DNA from: Bacillota bacterium
GTDB lineage: Bacteria; Bacillota; Sulfobacillia; JAJZYS01; JAJYTV01
Direction of reading: 5' to 3'
Assembly: GCA_021786135.1 (NCBI GenBank)
Contig: JAJYNV010000449.1
Span: forward strand, 1 to 13,464
Length of the DNA: 13,464 bases
The notes under the pieces were generated by a model. The model was not told the origin of the DNA, did no database searches, and saw only the letters and a list, made by a program, of their open reading frames with translations. Positions 6,601 through 12,593 of the stretch are shown here, piece after piece. The translations under genes and the position numbers were made by a program. Numbering within the stretch: the first letter of the stretch is position 1; each line of letters begins with the position of its first letter.

Positions 6601-6616
6601 CTATAAGGATTGAAAC
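6601..6616 (+). repeat. Single CRISPR-repeat-like sequence (no array)
   Basis: CTATAAGGATTGAAAC closely resembles the 3' end of the common type I-B/III family of CRISPR repeats, which end in ATTGAAAC preceded by a CTATAAGG-like stretch. Only one copy is present and no second repeat follows at spacer distance, so this is not an array. It may be a chance match or a remnant. Confidence 0.25.
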
Positions 6617-6664
6617 GCCGTCCGGACGAACGGCCGCCTCCGGTCAGGCTCGGAGCGTCTGCGG

Positions 6665-6698
6665 GATGTCCTGTCGATGCCGGGACATCGTCGCGACG
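6665..6698. promoter_or_regulatory. Adjacent inverted repeats upstream of the XRE-TPR gene
   Basis: GATGTCC (6665-6671) and GGACATC (6683-6689) form perfect 7-bp arms around an 11-nt centre, immediately followed by the perfect palindrome CGTCGCGACG (6689-6698). A further perfect palindrome, CGTCCGGACG, lies at 6619-6628. The first and last share GTCC/GGAC half-sites. They are plausible operators for the downstream XRE-family regulator, but GC-rich DNA yields short palindromes by chance. Confidence 0.3.
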
Positions 6699-6749
6699 AC
6701 GCGGGCAAAGGGACATGGCGTGCGGCGGGTGTCGCGGCGGATCCGCCCC

Positions 6750-6779
6750 CTGACAGATGCGGGCGGGGACTGGTACATA
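6750..6779 (+). promoter_or_regulatory. Candidate promoter for the XRE-TPR regulator
   Basis: CTGACA (6750-6755) matches the -35 consensus at five of six bases. After an 18-nt spacer comes TACATA (6774-6779), a poor -10 but preceded by TGG, which gives an extended -10. Transcription would begin near 6787, leaving a leader of ~130 nt before ATG 6918. Confidence 0.4.
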
Positions 6780-6858
6780 TGGACAGCAAAGCTCGGCCAA
6801 TGGGCAGGAGCCAGGAACGTCCAGGGAGCGGAAGGCCCACTGGAGGGAGGCCGGTATT

Positions 6859-7059
6859 ATGGCGGAGGAAGAAAATCTTCCCAATACAAAGCCGTCCTGG
6901 AAGGCGGGGCCCGGGCCATGGGATGTTTCACGGAGGATTGGTACGCCTCTGCTCTGCCTGCCGAAATGCAAGACGCTGCGGAACGGGCGCACCACCTTGC
7001 GCCGCGGGCGCTCGGTCCGGCGGCGTTCGCCGCAATCGGTGCTCGCGTGCGCAGGCTGA
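6859..7059 (+). other. Possible upstream small ORF with strong RBS, overlapping the regulator start
   Basis: ATG 6859 follows GGAGGGAGG (6842-6850) with an 8-nt spacer, one of the best ribosome sites in the window. It opens a 66-residue frame beginning MAEEENLPNTKPSW that overlaps the XRE-TPR gene by 142 nt in another frame. The first ~25 residues look plausible, but beyond that it is Arg-rich and looks like a shadow of the regulator frame. It could be a regulatory upstream ORF, or mark an older regulator start displaced by a frameshift. Confidence 0.25.
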
Positions 7060-8273
7060 GACTCGAAGCGGGCTGGACGCAGGAGGAGATCGGCCGGCCG
7101 TTTTCCAAGGGCTACGTCAGCCAGATCGAACAGGGCAAGGTGGCACCGTCGCTGTCCCTGCTCTGCGTGATTGCGACGCGACTCGGCACGTCGGTCAAGC
7201 GGCTCGCGCCAGAACTGGACAATTCGTACCGCTTGGAGGACGTGACACGCCTCTGGGAGGCTGCTCGACGCCTCGGCCTGCACGGCGAGCAGGAGAGCGA
7301 ACTCGACATGCTCGAGCAGGCAAGCCGCGTGGCCGGGGCCAGCGAAAGCTCCGCGCTGCATGGACAGTCTCTCCTGCGCTACGCCGACGCCTTGCGCCGT
7401 GCCGGTCATACGGAGGACGCACTCCAGGCGACGACCGACGCCCTCGAGGTATACGGGCGGGAAGGCTCGTCGCGCCTTCTGGGACAGTGCTACGTGACCG
7501 CAGCCATGGCGTACCGCGACCGCGGCGATCTCGTGAGCGCCCGGAGCTCTCTCGAGCGGGCGCTCAGACATACGGCGCAGCGCGACCGTGTCCACAGCCG
7601 CGCACGGATCGAGCTCGGCCGCATCCTGCTGCGCAGCGGCATGGCGGAGGAGGCTGCGGAGAGCGCGGGCCAGGCAGCGGGAATCTGCCGCCAGTACGGC
7701 GATGGGCGGGATGAAGCAGCCGCCAGGCTCCTTCTGGCCGAGATACGGCTGGCGCAGGGACGGTTGCGTGAGGCGCAGGTCGAGCTCGACAATGTTCGTC
7801 CTCTCGCGCAGGGACTTGCGGACGAGCGCCTCGCGCTCCGGCTGAGCACGCTCGCGGGGCTCGTGCGCCTCGCGGCGCATGACGACGCAGAAGAGGCGGA
7901 AGAGTGCCTCGCGGCGGCGCGGTCCGCAGGCGACGACGCGCTGTGCGTCTTGAGCTGCCTCGGACTCGTCGATCAGAGACTTGCGCGCGGCGATGCCGAG
8001 GCGTCCGTGCGATTCGCCGCCATCGGCATCGAGCACGCGCGCCGGGCCAGGGACTGGGAGCGCCTTGCCGAGCTCATGGCGCGCCAGGCGATCGCATGCG
8101 CGACGGACGGCCGACCGGGGTGCGCGGCGGAGGCTCTGCTGCACTGCCGCGAGACGTACATGGCCCTGCACATGCCCGATGCCCTCAGGACCGCGTTGCG
8201 CGAGGTGGAGGCGCGCCTGGGAAACACGGCGCCGGACCTTCAGGCCCTGCTCACGGCGCCGCCAGCCATCTGA
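6918..8273 (+). CDS. XRE-family transcriptional regulator with C-terminal TPR repeats
   Basis: 451-residue cytosolic regulator from ATG 6918. Residues ~38-99 are an XRE helix-turn-helix (IGARVRRLRLEAGWTQEEIG, then KGYVSQIEQGKVAPSLSLL). Residues ~105-445 are alpha-helical repeats of TPR type, for example ALRRAGHTEDALQATTDALE and YRDRGDLVSARSSLERALRH. This HTH plus ~7-8 TPR layout is that of RRNPP-type peptide-sensing regulators (NprR, PlcR, Rgg), though similar proteins exist that sense no peptide. No cognate secreted propeptide gene is visible downstream. The start is uncertain: ATG 6918 has only a GCGGGG site 8 nt upstream, ATG 6966 has none, and the best Shine-Dalgarno nearby serves another frame. 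The gene ends 37 nt before a strong terminator and seems monocistronic. Confidence 0.88.
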   Translation: MGCFTEDWYASALPAEMQDAAERAHHLAPRALGPAAFAAIGARVRRLRLEAGWTQEEIGRPFSKGYVSQIEQGKVAPSLSLLCVIATRLGTSVKRLAPELDNSYRLEDVTRLWEAARRLGLHGEQESELDMLEQASRVAGASESSALHGQSLLRYADALRRAGHTEDALQATTDALEVYGREGSSRLLGQCYVTAAMAYRDRGDLVSARSSLERALRHTAQRDRVHSRARIELGRILLRSGMAEEAAESAGQAAGICRQYGDGRDEAAARLLLAEIRLAQGRLREAQVELDNVRPLAQGLADERLALRLSTLAGLVRLAAHDDAEEAEECLAAARSAGDDALCVLSCLGLVDQRLARGDAEASVRFAAIGIEHARRARDWERLAELMARQAIACATDGRPGCAAEALLHCRETYMALHMPDALRTALREVEARLGNTAPDLQALLTAPPAI

Positions 8274-8310
8274 AGACGGGCTGCCGCAGCGACTTTCCCA
8301 CCGCCAAGCG

Positions 8311-8348
8311 AAGAGCGCAGCGCTCCTTCGGGCGAGCACTGCGCTCTT
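8311..8348 (+). terminator. Rho-independent terminator after the XRE-TPR gene
   Basis: AAGAGCGCAG (8311-8320) pairs perfectly with CTGCGCTCTT (8339-8348). Inside, GCTC pairs with GAGC around a CTTCGGGC loop. The stem is followed by TGATCCTTCCTTC, a moderate pyrimidine/T-rich run. It lies 37 nt after the regulator stop and 33 nt beyond the stop of the convergent DUF6125-like gene, so it may serve both strands. Confidence 0.8.
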
Positions 8349-8381
8349 GATCCTTCCTTCGGCCGGTGACGAGACCCGCGT

Positions 8382-8921
8382 TCAAGCGCCCTCATCTTTG
8401 AGCGTGAAGCGCCAGTCGCAGGCGTAGTCGCGCGGTTCGTCGTCGGGCGGGCAGGCAATGACCTCTGTCTTGATGCGGGGATCGATCGAGGCAGCGAATC
8501 CGCTGTACTCCACCTTGCCGACCTCCTTGCAGGGGAAGTCGGGCAGGCCCTTGCGCCGCCTCGCCTCCTGCACGCGGCAGGTGCGCATGCGAAAGATGAG
8601 CGTGTCGTCGCCGACCCTCTCGGACTCCTGGTCGTTGAGAAGAGCGTAGAGGCGGAAACGCAGCGCGCGTTCGAGCAGGTCGAGCCCGCCGCCGGCCGAC
8701 ACCCCGAGGAAGCGCAGGATGCGCTGTGCCTCGCCTCGGGTCATGCCGTACCAGGCTTCTGCATCCAGGCGGATGGCCTCGTCCATGCCATGGGCGCGTT
8801 CGACCGCCTGGAACCAGAGCCCGTCATGGGCGAGCCAGCGCTTGGCCATGTCGGACAGGAGCTCGCGCAACTGTTCCTTTGAAAGGGATTCGATGTCCTC
8901 GGGCAACTCCGTCTGCTCCAA
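8382..8921 (-). CDS. DUF6125-like conserved protein with four cysteines
   Basis: 179-residue soluble protein of unknown function; the pattern matches what I recall of the DUF6125 family, which is related to L-2-amino-thiazoline-4-carboxylate hydrolase-like proteins. The N-terminal half is helical (LSKEQLRELLSDMAKRWLAH, DGLWFQAVERAHGMDEAI). The C-terminal half holds the conserved block TCRVQEARRRKGLPDFPC and IDPRIKTEVIACPPD. Cysteines 115, 131, 157 and 168 all lie in or near these blocks and could bind metal or a cofactor (inference). TTG 8921 is preceded by AGGAGGGG with an 8-nt spacer, fixing the start. It is divergent from the pur operon, whose PurBoxes lie ~100-140 nt upstream, so co-control by PurR is possible. 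No signal peptide. Confidence 0.8.
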   Translation of the reverse strand: MEQTELPEDIESLSKEQLRELLSDMAKRWLAHDGLWFQAVERAHGMDEAIRLDAEAWYGMTRGEAQRILRFLGVSAGGGLDLLERALRFRLYALLNDQESERVGDDTLIFRMRTCRVQEARRRKGLPDFPCKEVGKVEYSGFAASIDPRIKTEVIACPPDDEPRDYACDWRFTLKDEGA

Positions 8922-8929
8922 CCTCCGCT

Positions 8930-8937
8930 CCCCTCCT
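8930..8937 (-). promoter_or_regulatory. Ribosome binding site for the TTG start of the DUF6125-like gene
   Basis: On the minus strand this reads AGGAGGGG, 8 nt before TTG 8921. A second GGAGG touches the start codon directly and is too close to act on it. Confidence 0.7.
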
Positions 8938-9017
8938 GCATAGCCGGGGCGTCTACATCGAGACTACACCTTCAGGGCGGGTGCGTTGAGGGACGAACGG
9001 ACCTGATTCTCCCAACC

Positions 9018-9061
9018 AATTCCGAACGAATAAGCCACAAAGGTTAAAAACGTTCGGTTTT
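9018..9061. promoter_or_regulatory. PurR operator: two inverted PurBoxes
   Basis: PurBox 1 (9018-9031) is AATTCCGAACGAAT and PurBox 2 (9048-9061, minus strand) reads AAAACCGAACGTTT. Both carry the invariant CCGAAC core with A/T flanks, in opposite orientation and separated by exactly 16 bp, the arrangement known for the Bacillus PurR repressor. PurR represses purine genes and is released by PRPP. The site ends 2 bp before the likely -35 of purE. A further CGAAC at 8994-8998 may be an extra half-site. Confidence 0.88.
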
Positions 9062-9063
9062 GA

Positions 9064-9092
9064 TTGACCCTGTCCCATGCAGGCGTTAGTCT
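9064..9092 (+). promoter_or_regulatory. Candidate promoter of the pur operon
   Basis: TTGACC (9064-9069) matches the -35 consensus at five of six bases. A 17-nt spacer leads to TAGTCT (9087-9092), a weak -10. Transcription would start near 9099, leaving only ~10 nt before ATG 9110 and barely including the ribosome site, so the true start could differ. The leader is too short for a guanine riboswitch, and none was seen. Confidence 0.5.
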
Positions 9093-9109
9093 GGACGTGG
9101 AGGGATCTC

Positions 9110-9628
9110 ATGCAGCCGTACGTGCTCGTGTTGCTTGGCAGCGACTCCGACCTGCCGCGCATGCAAGGTCTCCTGTCGGTTTTTGAGGAGCTCGAGGTGC
9201 CGTTCGAGATGGCGTTGGCATCCGCGCACCGAGACCCCCTGCGCGTCGGCGAGCTGGCGCAGGGCGCAGCCGGGCGAGGCATTCGCGTGATCATCGCCGC
9301 CGCCGGCATGGCGGCGCACCTGGCGGGCGCCGTGGCCGCCCGCACGCTGCTGCCGGTCATCGGCGTGCCGCTGAGCGGGTCGGCGCTCTCGGGCGTGGAC
9401 GCGCTCTACAGCACGGTGCAGATGCCGAAGGGCATGCCGGTCGCGACGGTGGGCATCGATCGCGGCGACAACGCCGCCTATCTTGCAGCGCAGATCCTCG
9501 CGCTCACGGACCCGGAGCTCGCGGCACGGCTCCAGCGGGTGCGCGAGGCGCAGCGCATCGGACTCGAGGCCAAGGACCGCCGCCTGCAGGAACTGGGACC
9601 GCAAGGCTACCTGGAGGCCAGCCGATGA
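9110..9628 (+). CDS. purE: PurE, N5-CAIR mutase / AIR carboxylase catalytic subunit
   Basis: 172-residue enzyme forming CAIR (4-carboxy-5-aminoimidazole ribonucleotide) in purine synthesis. Visible motifs are GSDSD (10-14, nucleotide phosphate binding), SAHRDP (38-43, with catalytic His40), AAAGMAAHLAG (63-73) and SALSGVDALYSTVQMPKGMP (91-110). Two motif positions differ from the common class I forms SAHRTP and AGGAAHLPG. ATG 9110 follows GGAGGG (9099-9104) with a 5-nt spacer; the in-frame ATG 9077 falls between the predicted -35 and -10 and is rejected. The stop overlaps purB by 4 nt (ATGA). purK, which makes the N5-CAIR substrate of class I PurE, is not next to it. Either purK lies elsewhere or this enzyme uses AIR and CO2 directly. 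Confidence 0.95.
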   Translation: MQPYVLVLLGSDSDLPRMQGLLSVFEELEVPFEMALASAHRDPLRVGELAQGAAGRGIRVIIAAAGMAAHLAGAVAARTLLPVIGVPLSGSALSGVDALYSTVQMPKGMPVATVGIDRGDNAAYLAAQILALTDPELAARLQRVREAQRIGLEAKDRRLQELGPQGYLEASR

Positions 9629-10932
9629 TCGAGCGCTACTCCCGCAAGGAGTTCGCGGAGACCTTCAGCCTTGAGGCGCAGTACAGGCGCTGGCTCGAGG
9701 TCGAACTCGCGGTGCTCGACGCGCTCGCGGACGCCGGAACGGTGCCGCGCGCAGCCGTCGACGAGATCCGAGGCCGCGCCGTGATCGATGTGGACCGCAT
9801 CCTCGCGATCGAGGCGACGGTGCGGCATGACGTCGTCGCCTTCACCCAGGGCATCGCCGAGAGCGTGGGACCCGCGGCGCGCTACCTGCACTACGGCCTG
9901 ACTTCGTCCGACGTGGTGGACACGGCGTGGGGCATGGCGCTGCGCGAGGCGACCGACGTACTCCTGGGGGATATCGACGCTCTGCGTGAGGTGCTTGCCC
10001 GGCGGGCCTGGGAAGAGCGCCGGACGCCGGTGATCGGGCGGACCCACGGCATCCACGCGGAACCGACGAGCTTCGGACTCAAGCTTGCTCTCTGGTACGC
10101 CGAGCTCGGCCGCGACCGTGAACGTCTCGAACGCGCCCGCGCCGCGGTGGCTGTCGGCAAGATCGCCGGTGCGGTCGGCACCTATGCGGAGCTGCCGCCG
10201 GAGATCGAAAGGCAGGCGCTCGCTGCGCTCGGTCTCGTCCCTGAGACGGTGCCGACGCAGATCGTGCAGCGGGACCGCCATGCGGAATGGCTGTTCAGCG
10301 TTGCCCTGACCGGCGCCAGCCTTGAAAAAATCGCGACCGAGGTGCGCTCCTTGCAGCGCAGCGAGGTGCGCGAGCTCGAAGAGCCGTTCGCAACGGGCCA
10401 GAAGGGCAGCTCCGCCATGCCGCACAAACGCAACCCGGTGGTGGCGGAGCGCATCTGCGGTCTGGCGCGCCTTTTGCGCGGCTATCTCGTCGCGGGACTC
10501 GAGGACGTCGCGCTCTGGCACGAGCGGGACATCTCGCACTCCTCCGTGGAACGCGTCGCCCTGCCAGACGCCGCGCTGCTTCTGGACTTCCTGCTGCGCG
10601 ACATGACGTGGCTCATCCGCGGCATGAAGATCGATCGCGCGAACATGGAACGCAACATCTGGGGCAGCGGCGGCCTCGTCTTTTCGCAGCGCGTGCTGCT
10701 CCGGCTGGTCGAGACGGGCCTCAGCCGGGAGGACGCCTATGCCATCGTGCAGGGCCACGCGATGGCGGCCCTGGCTCAAGGTGGGGACTTCCGCGGGGCC
10801 CTGCTCCACGACACGCGGGTGACCGAGCGCATCCCCCCGCAGGAACTCGAGGCACTCTTCGATGTCACCGGCTACCTCGTGCATGTCGATGAGATCCTAA
10901 GGCGCGCCGGTATTCGGGAGGAGGAAGCGTAA
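9625..10932 (+). CDS. purB: Adenylosuccinate lyase
   Basis: 435-residue enzyme of the fumarase/aspartase superfamily. It splits SAICAR to AICAR and adenylosuccinate to AMP, releasing fumarate both times, and acts as a cytosolic homotetramer. The superfamily signature SSAMPHKRNP is at residues 262-271, in the flexible loop that carries the catalytic serine. His68 (RHDVVAF) and His141 (RTHGIHAEPTSFG) fall at the same numbers as the catalytic histidines of B. subtilis PurB, which supports both the family and the start. TSSDV (93-97) is the substrate-binding strand. Length matches the usual ~430. ATG 9625 has GGAGG 7 nt upstream within the end of purE. The stop overlaps the purC start by one base (TAATG). 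Confidence 0.97.
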   Translation: MIERYSRKEFAETFSLEAQYRRWLEVELAVLDALADAGTVPRAAVDEIRGRAVIDVDRILAIEATVRHDVVAFTQGIAESVGPAARYLHYGLTSSDVVDTAWGMALREATDVLLGDIDALREVLARRAWEERRTPVIGRTHGIHAEPTSFGLKLALWYAELGRDRERLERARAAVAVGKIAGAVGTYAELPPEIERQALAALGLVPETVPTQIVQRDRHAEWLFSVALTGASLEKIATEVRSLQRSEVRELEEPFATGQKGSSAMPHKRNPVVAERICGLARLLRGYLVAGLEDVALWHERDISHSSVERVALPDAALLLDFLLRDMTWLIRGMKIDRANMERNIWGSGGLVFSQRVLLRLVETGLSREDAYAIVQGHAMAALAQGGDFRGALLHDTRVTERIPPQELEALFDVTGYLVHVDEILRRAGIREEEA

Positions 10933-11645
10933 TGCAGAAGGGCGAGTTCGTGTACGAGGGCAAGGCCAAGCGCATCTACCGCACGGAGCAGGAGAACGTC
11001 TTCTGGATGGAGTTCAAGGACGACGCGACGGCGCAGAACGGACTCAAGCGCGGCACGATCGGCGACAAGGGCATCGTCAATGCCGAAGTCACGCGGCGGG
11101 TCTTCCAGTACCTCCAGAGCCACGGCATCCCGACGCATCTGCGGGAGCAGGTGGGGGAACGCGATCTCCTGGTCGATGGGCTCGCGATGCTCAAACTCGA
11201 GGTCGTGATGCGCAATGTGGCCGCCGGTTCGCTCGTGAAGCGGCTCGGGATCGAAGAGGGACGCACGTTCGCGGAGGGCATCGTCGAGCTCTACCTCAAG
11301 GACGACGACCTCGGCGACCCGCTGATCAACGACGACCACGCCCTAGCCCTCGGACTTGCGACCGCCGAGGAGATCGCCGCGGTCAAGGCGCTCGGCCGCA
11401 AGGTGAACAGCCTTCTCCAGGCATACTTCCTCGCGGCCGACCTGGTCCTCGTCGACTTCAAGCTCGAGTTCGGCCGCCGCGGCAACGAGATCGTCCTCGG
11501 CGACGAGGTCACTCCCGACACCTGCCGCCTGTGGGACCGCGAGACGCGCCAGAAGCTCGACAAGGACCGTTTCCGCCAGGACCTCGGCGGCGTCGAGGAA
11601 GCGTACCAGGAAGTCCTGCGCCGTCTGGTGGCCTCGCATGCCTGA
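10932..11645 (+). CDS. purC: SAICAR synthetase (phosphoribosylaminoimidazole-succinocarboxamide synthase)
   Basis: 237-residue ATP-grasp-like ligase that joins CAIR and aspartate to SAICAR. Seen: YEGKAKRIYRT (8-18, ATP-binding strand-loop), EVVMRNVAAGSLVKR (90-104), LVDFKLEFGR (173-182) and GDEVTPDTCRLWD (190-202), the two PurC family signatures. Length matches the ~240 residues typical of bacteria. The start ATG 10932 overlaps the purB stop by one base and has a strong GGGAGGAGG site ~7 nt upstream. Its product is the substrate of PurB, the preceding gene. The last 8 nt overlap purS. Confidence 0.97.
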   Translation: MQKGEFVYEGKAKRIYRTEQENVFWMEFKDDATAQNGLKRGTIGDKGIVNAEVTRRVFQYLQSHGIPTHLREQVGERDLLVDGLAMLKLEVVMRNVAAGSLVKRLGIEEGRTFAEGIVELYLKDDDLGDPLINDDHALALGLATAEEIAAVKALGRKVNSLLQAYFLAADLVLVDFKLEFGRRGNEIVLGDEVTPDTCRLWDRETRQKLDKDRFRQDLGGVEEAYQEVLRRLVASHA

Positions 11646-11889
11646 GTATCGCGCTCAGCTCGGGGTGCGCCTCAGGTCCGGCGTGCTCGACCCCGCCGGC
11701 CAGGCGGTGGGACATGCCCTGCGCGATCTCGGCTTTTCGGCCCGCGACGTCGCTGTAGGCAAGCTGATCGAACTGACCGTGGACGCCGCCTCGCTCGAGC
11801 TGGCCGAAGCGGAGGTGCGCCGCATGGCGGCGGAACTTCTCGTCAATCCCGTGCTCGAGGACTTCGACCTCGAGATCGCACCGCGATGA
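11638..11889 (+). CDS. purS: FGAM synthase subunit PurS
   Basis: 83-residue small subunit of the three-part phosphoribosylformylglycinamidine synthase (PurS-PurQ-PurL), which bridges the glutaminase and synthetase. The sequence follows the family pattern: a first strand (AQLGVRLRSGVLDPAGQAVGH), LRDLGF, then VGKLIELTV, and a C-terminal helix-strand ending NPVLEDFDLEIA. Length equals that of Bacillus PurS (84). ATG 11638 lies 8 nt inside the end of purC, without a good ribosome site of its own, so it is probably translated by coupling. The stop overlaps purQ by 4 nt. Confidence 0.93.
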   Translation: MPEYRAQLGVRLRSGVLDPAGQAVGHALRDLGFSARDVAVGKLIELTVDAASLELAEAEVRRMAAELLVNPVLEDFDLEIAPR

Positions 11890-12593
11890 GAGCCGACATT
11901 CTCGTCTTCCCGGGCTCCAACTGCGACGTCGATACCGAGATCGCCCTCAGGGAGGCCCTGCCAGGCTGGCAGGTGACGCGTCAGTGGCACGACGGCGCGG
12001 ACCTCTCGGGAAGTCAGTTCTGCGTCCTGCCGGGAGGCTTCGCGCACGGCGACTACCTGCGCGCCGGCGCTTTGGCGGCCCGTTCCCCGGCCATCGAGGG
12101 AGTCAGGGCGCTGATCGCGCGCGGCGGCCTCGTCCTCGGCATCTGCAACGGCTTTCAAGTGCTCGTCGAAGCGGGCATCCTGCCCGGCGCCTTCCAGGCG
12201 AACACCGTGCAGCACTTCATCTGCCGCGACGTGGCGCTACGCGTCGAGCGTGCCGCGTCGCCGTTTCTCGATGCGTTCGCCGCAGGCGACGTCCTGACGC
12301 TGCCTATCGCGCACCAGGAAGGCAACTACCGGCTGACGGAGGACGAGTATCGGCGCCTGAAGGATGAGGGCCGCATCGCGTTCACCTACTGTGGGCCGCA
12401 CGGCGAGACGGCCGGGGACTACAACCCGAACGGCTCCTACGCCAGTGTCGCTGGCGTCCTGGCGGAGGGCGGCCGCGTCCTCGGCATGATGCCGCACCCC
12501 GAGCGGGCGGCGTGGCCCGCGATCGGCAGGACCGACGGTTTGCGCATCCTCGCGGCGGGACTTATGGCCGCGATGCAGGGAGGGACACTCTGA
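11886..12593 (+). CDS. purQ: FGAM synthase glutaminase subunit PurQ
   Basis: 235-residue class I glutamine amidotransferase that frees ammonia from glutamine for PurL. It has the nucleophile Cys87 in GICNGFQ and the His204/Glu206 pair in MMPHPERA, completing the catalytic triad. The N-terminus DILVFPGSNCDVDT and the FAHGDYLRAG segment are typical of PurQ. Length is slightly above the B. subtilis protein (~227). It starts within the purS stop (ATGA overlap) and ends in a one-base overlap with purL (TGATG), so all three complex subunits are translated from adjacent, coupled frames. Confidence 0.96.
   Translation: MRADILVFPGSNCDVDTEIALREALPGWQVTRQWHDGADLSGSQFCVLPGGFAHGDYLRAGALAARSPAIEGVRALIARGGLVLGICNGFQVLVEAGILPGAFQANTVQHFICRDVALRVERAASPFLDAFAAGDVLTLPIAHQEGNYRLTEDEYRRLKDEGRIAFTYCGPHGETAGDYNPNGSYASVAGVLAEGGRVLGMMPHPERAAWPAIGRTDGLRILAAGLMAAMQGGTL

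Larger units (their letters stand above)
6520..6917. other. 398-nt intergenic region between proline dehydrogenase and the XRE-TPR regulator
   Basis: Divergent control region with no convincing complete gene. It contains the proline dehydrogenase promoter (6569-6577, minus), a CRISPR-repeat-like sequence CTATAAGGATTGAAAC (6601-6616), three palindromic elements with GTCC/GGAC or CGTC/GACG half-sites (6619-6628, 6665-6689, 6689-6698), a candidate plus-strand promoter (6750-6779), and a strong Shine-Dalgarno with an ATG (6842-6861) that opens a small ORF in a frame different from the regulator. Base composition is lower in GC around 6850-6900 than in neighbouring genes. The regulator frame stays open back to 6597, but the translation there is not protein-like. 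Confidence 0.6.

Noticed and set aside
6597..6720. CRISPR array
   Set aside because: Only one repeat-like sequence is present, with no second copy at spacer distance and no cas genes in the window.
6597..6917. N-terminal extension of the XRE-TPR regulator back to 6597
   Set aside because: The added ~107 residues are not protein-like, there is no ribosome site at 6597, and they would span the promoter and palindromes.
6570..8339. 589-codon minus-strand frame opposite the XRE-TPR gene
   Set aside because: It is antisense to a gene with clear HTH and TPR content and has no recognisable domain.
8941..8975. GTCTAC/GACTAC repeats upstream of the DUF6125-like gene
   Set aside because: Only short, imperfect repeats; too weak to call a site.
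9077..9109. purE starting at ATG 9077
   Set aside because: It lies between the predicted -35 and -10 and has no ribosome site, while ATG 9110 has GGAGGG and gives the normal PurE N-terminus.
9062..9110. Guanine (purine) riboswitch in the pur leader
   Set aside because: The leader is too short and shows none of the conserved riboswitch core sequences.
9607..10884. 425-codon minus-strand frame opposite purB
   Set aside because: Shadow of purB, whose catalytic residues and signature are all on the plus strand.
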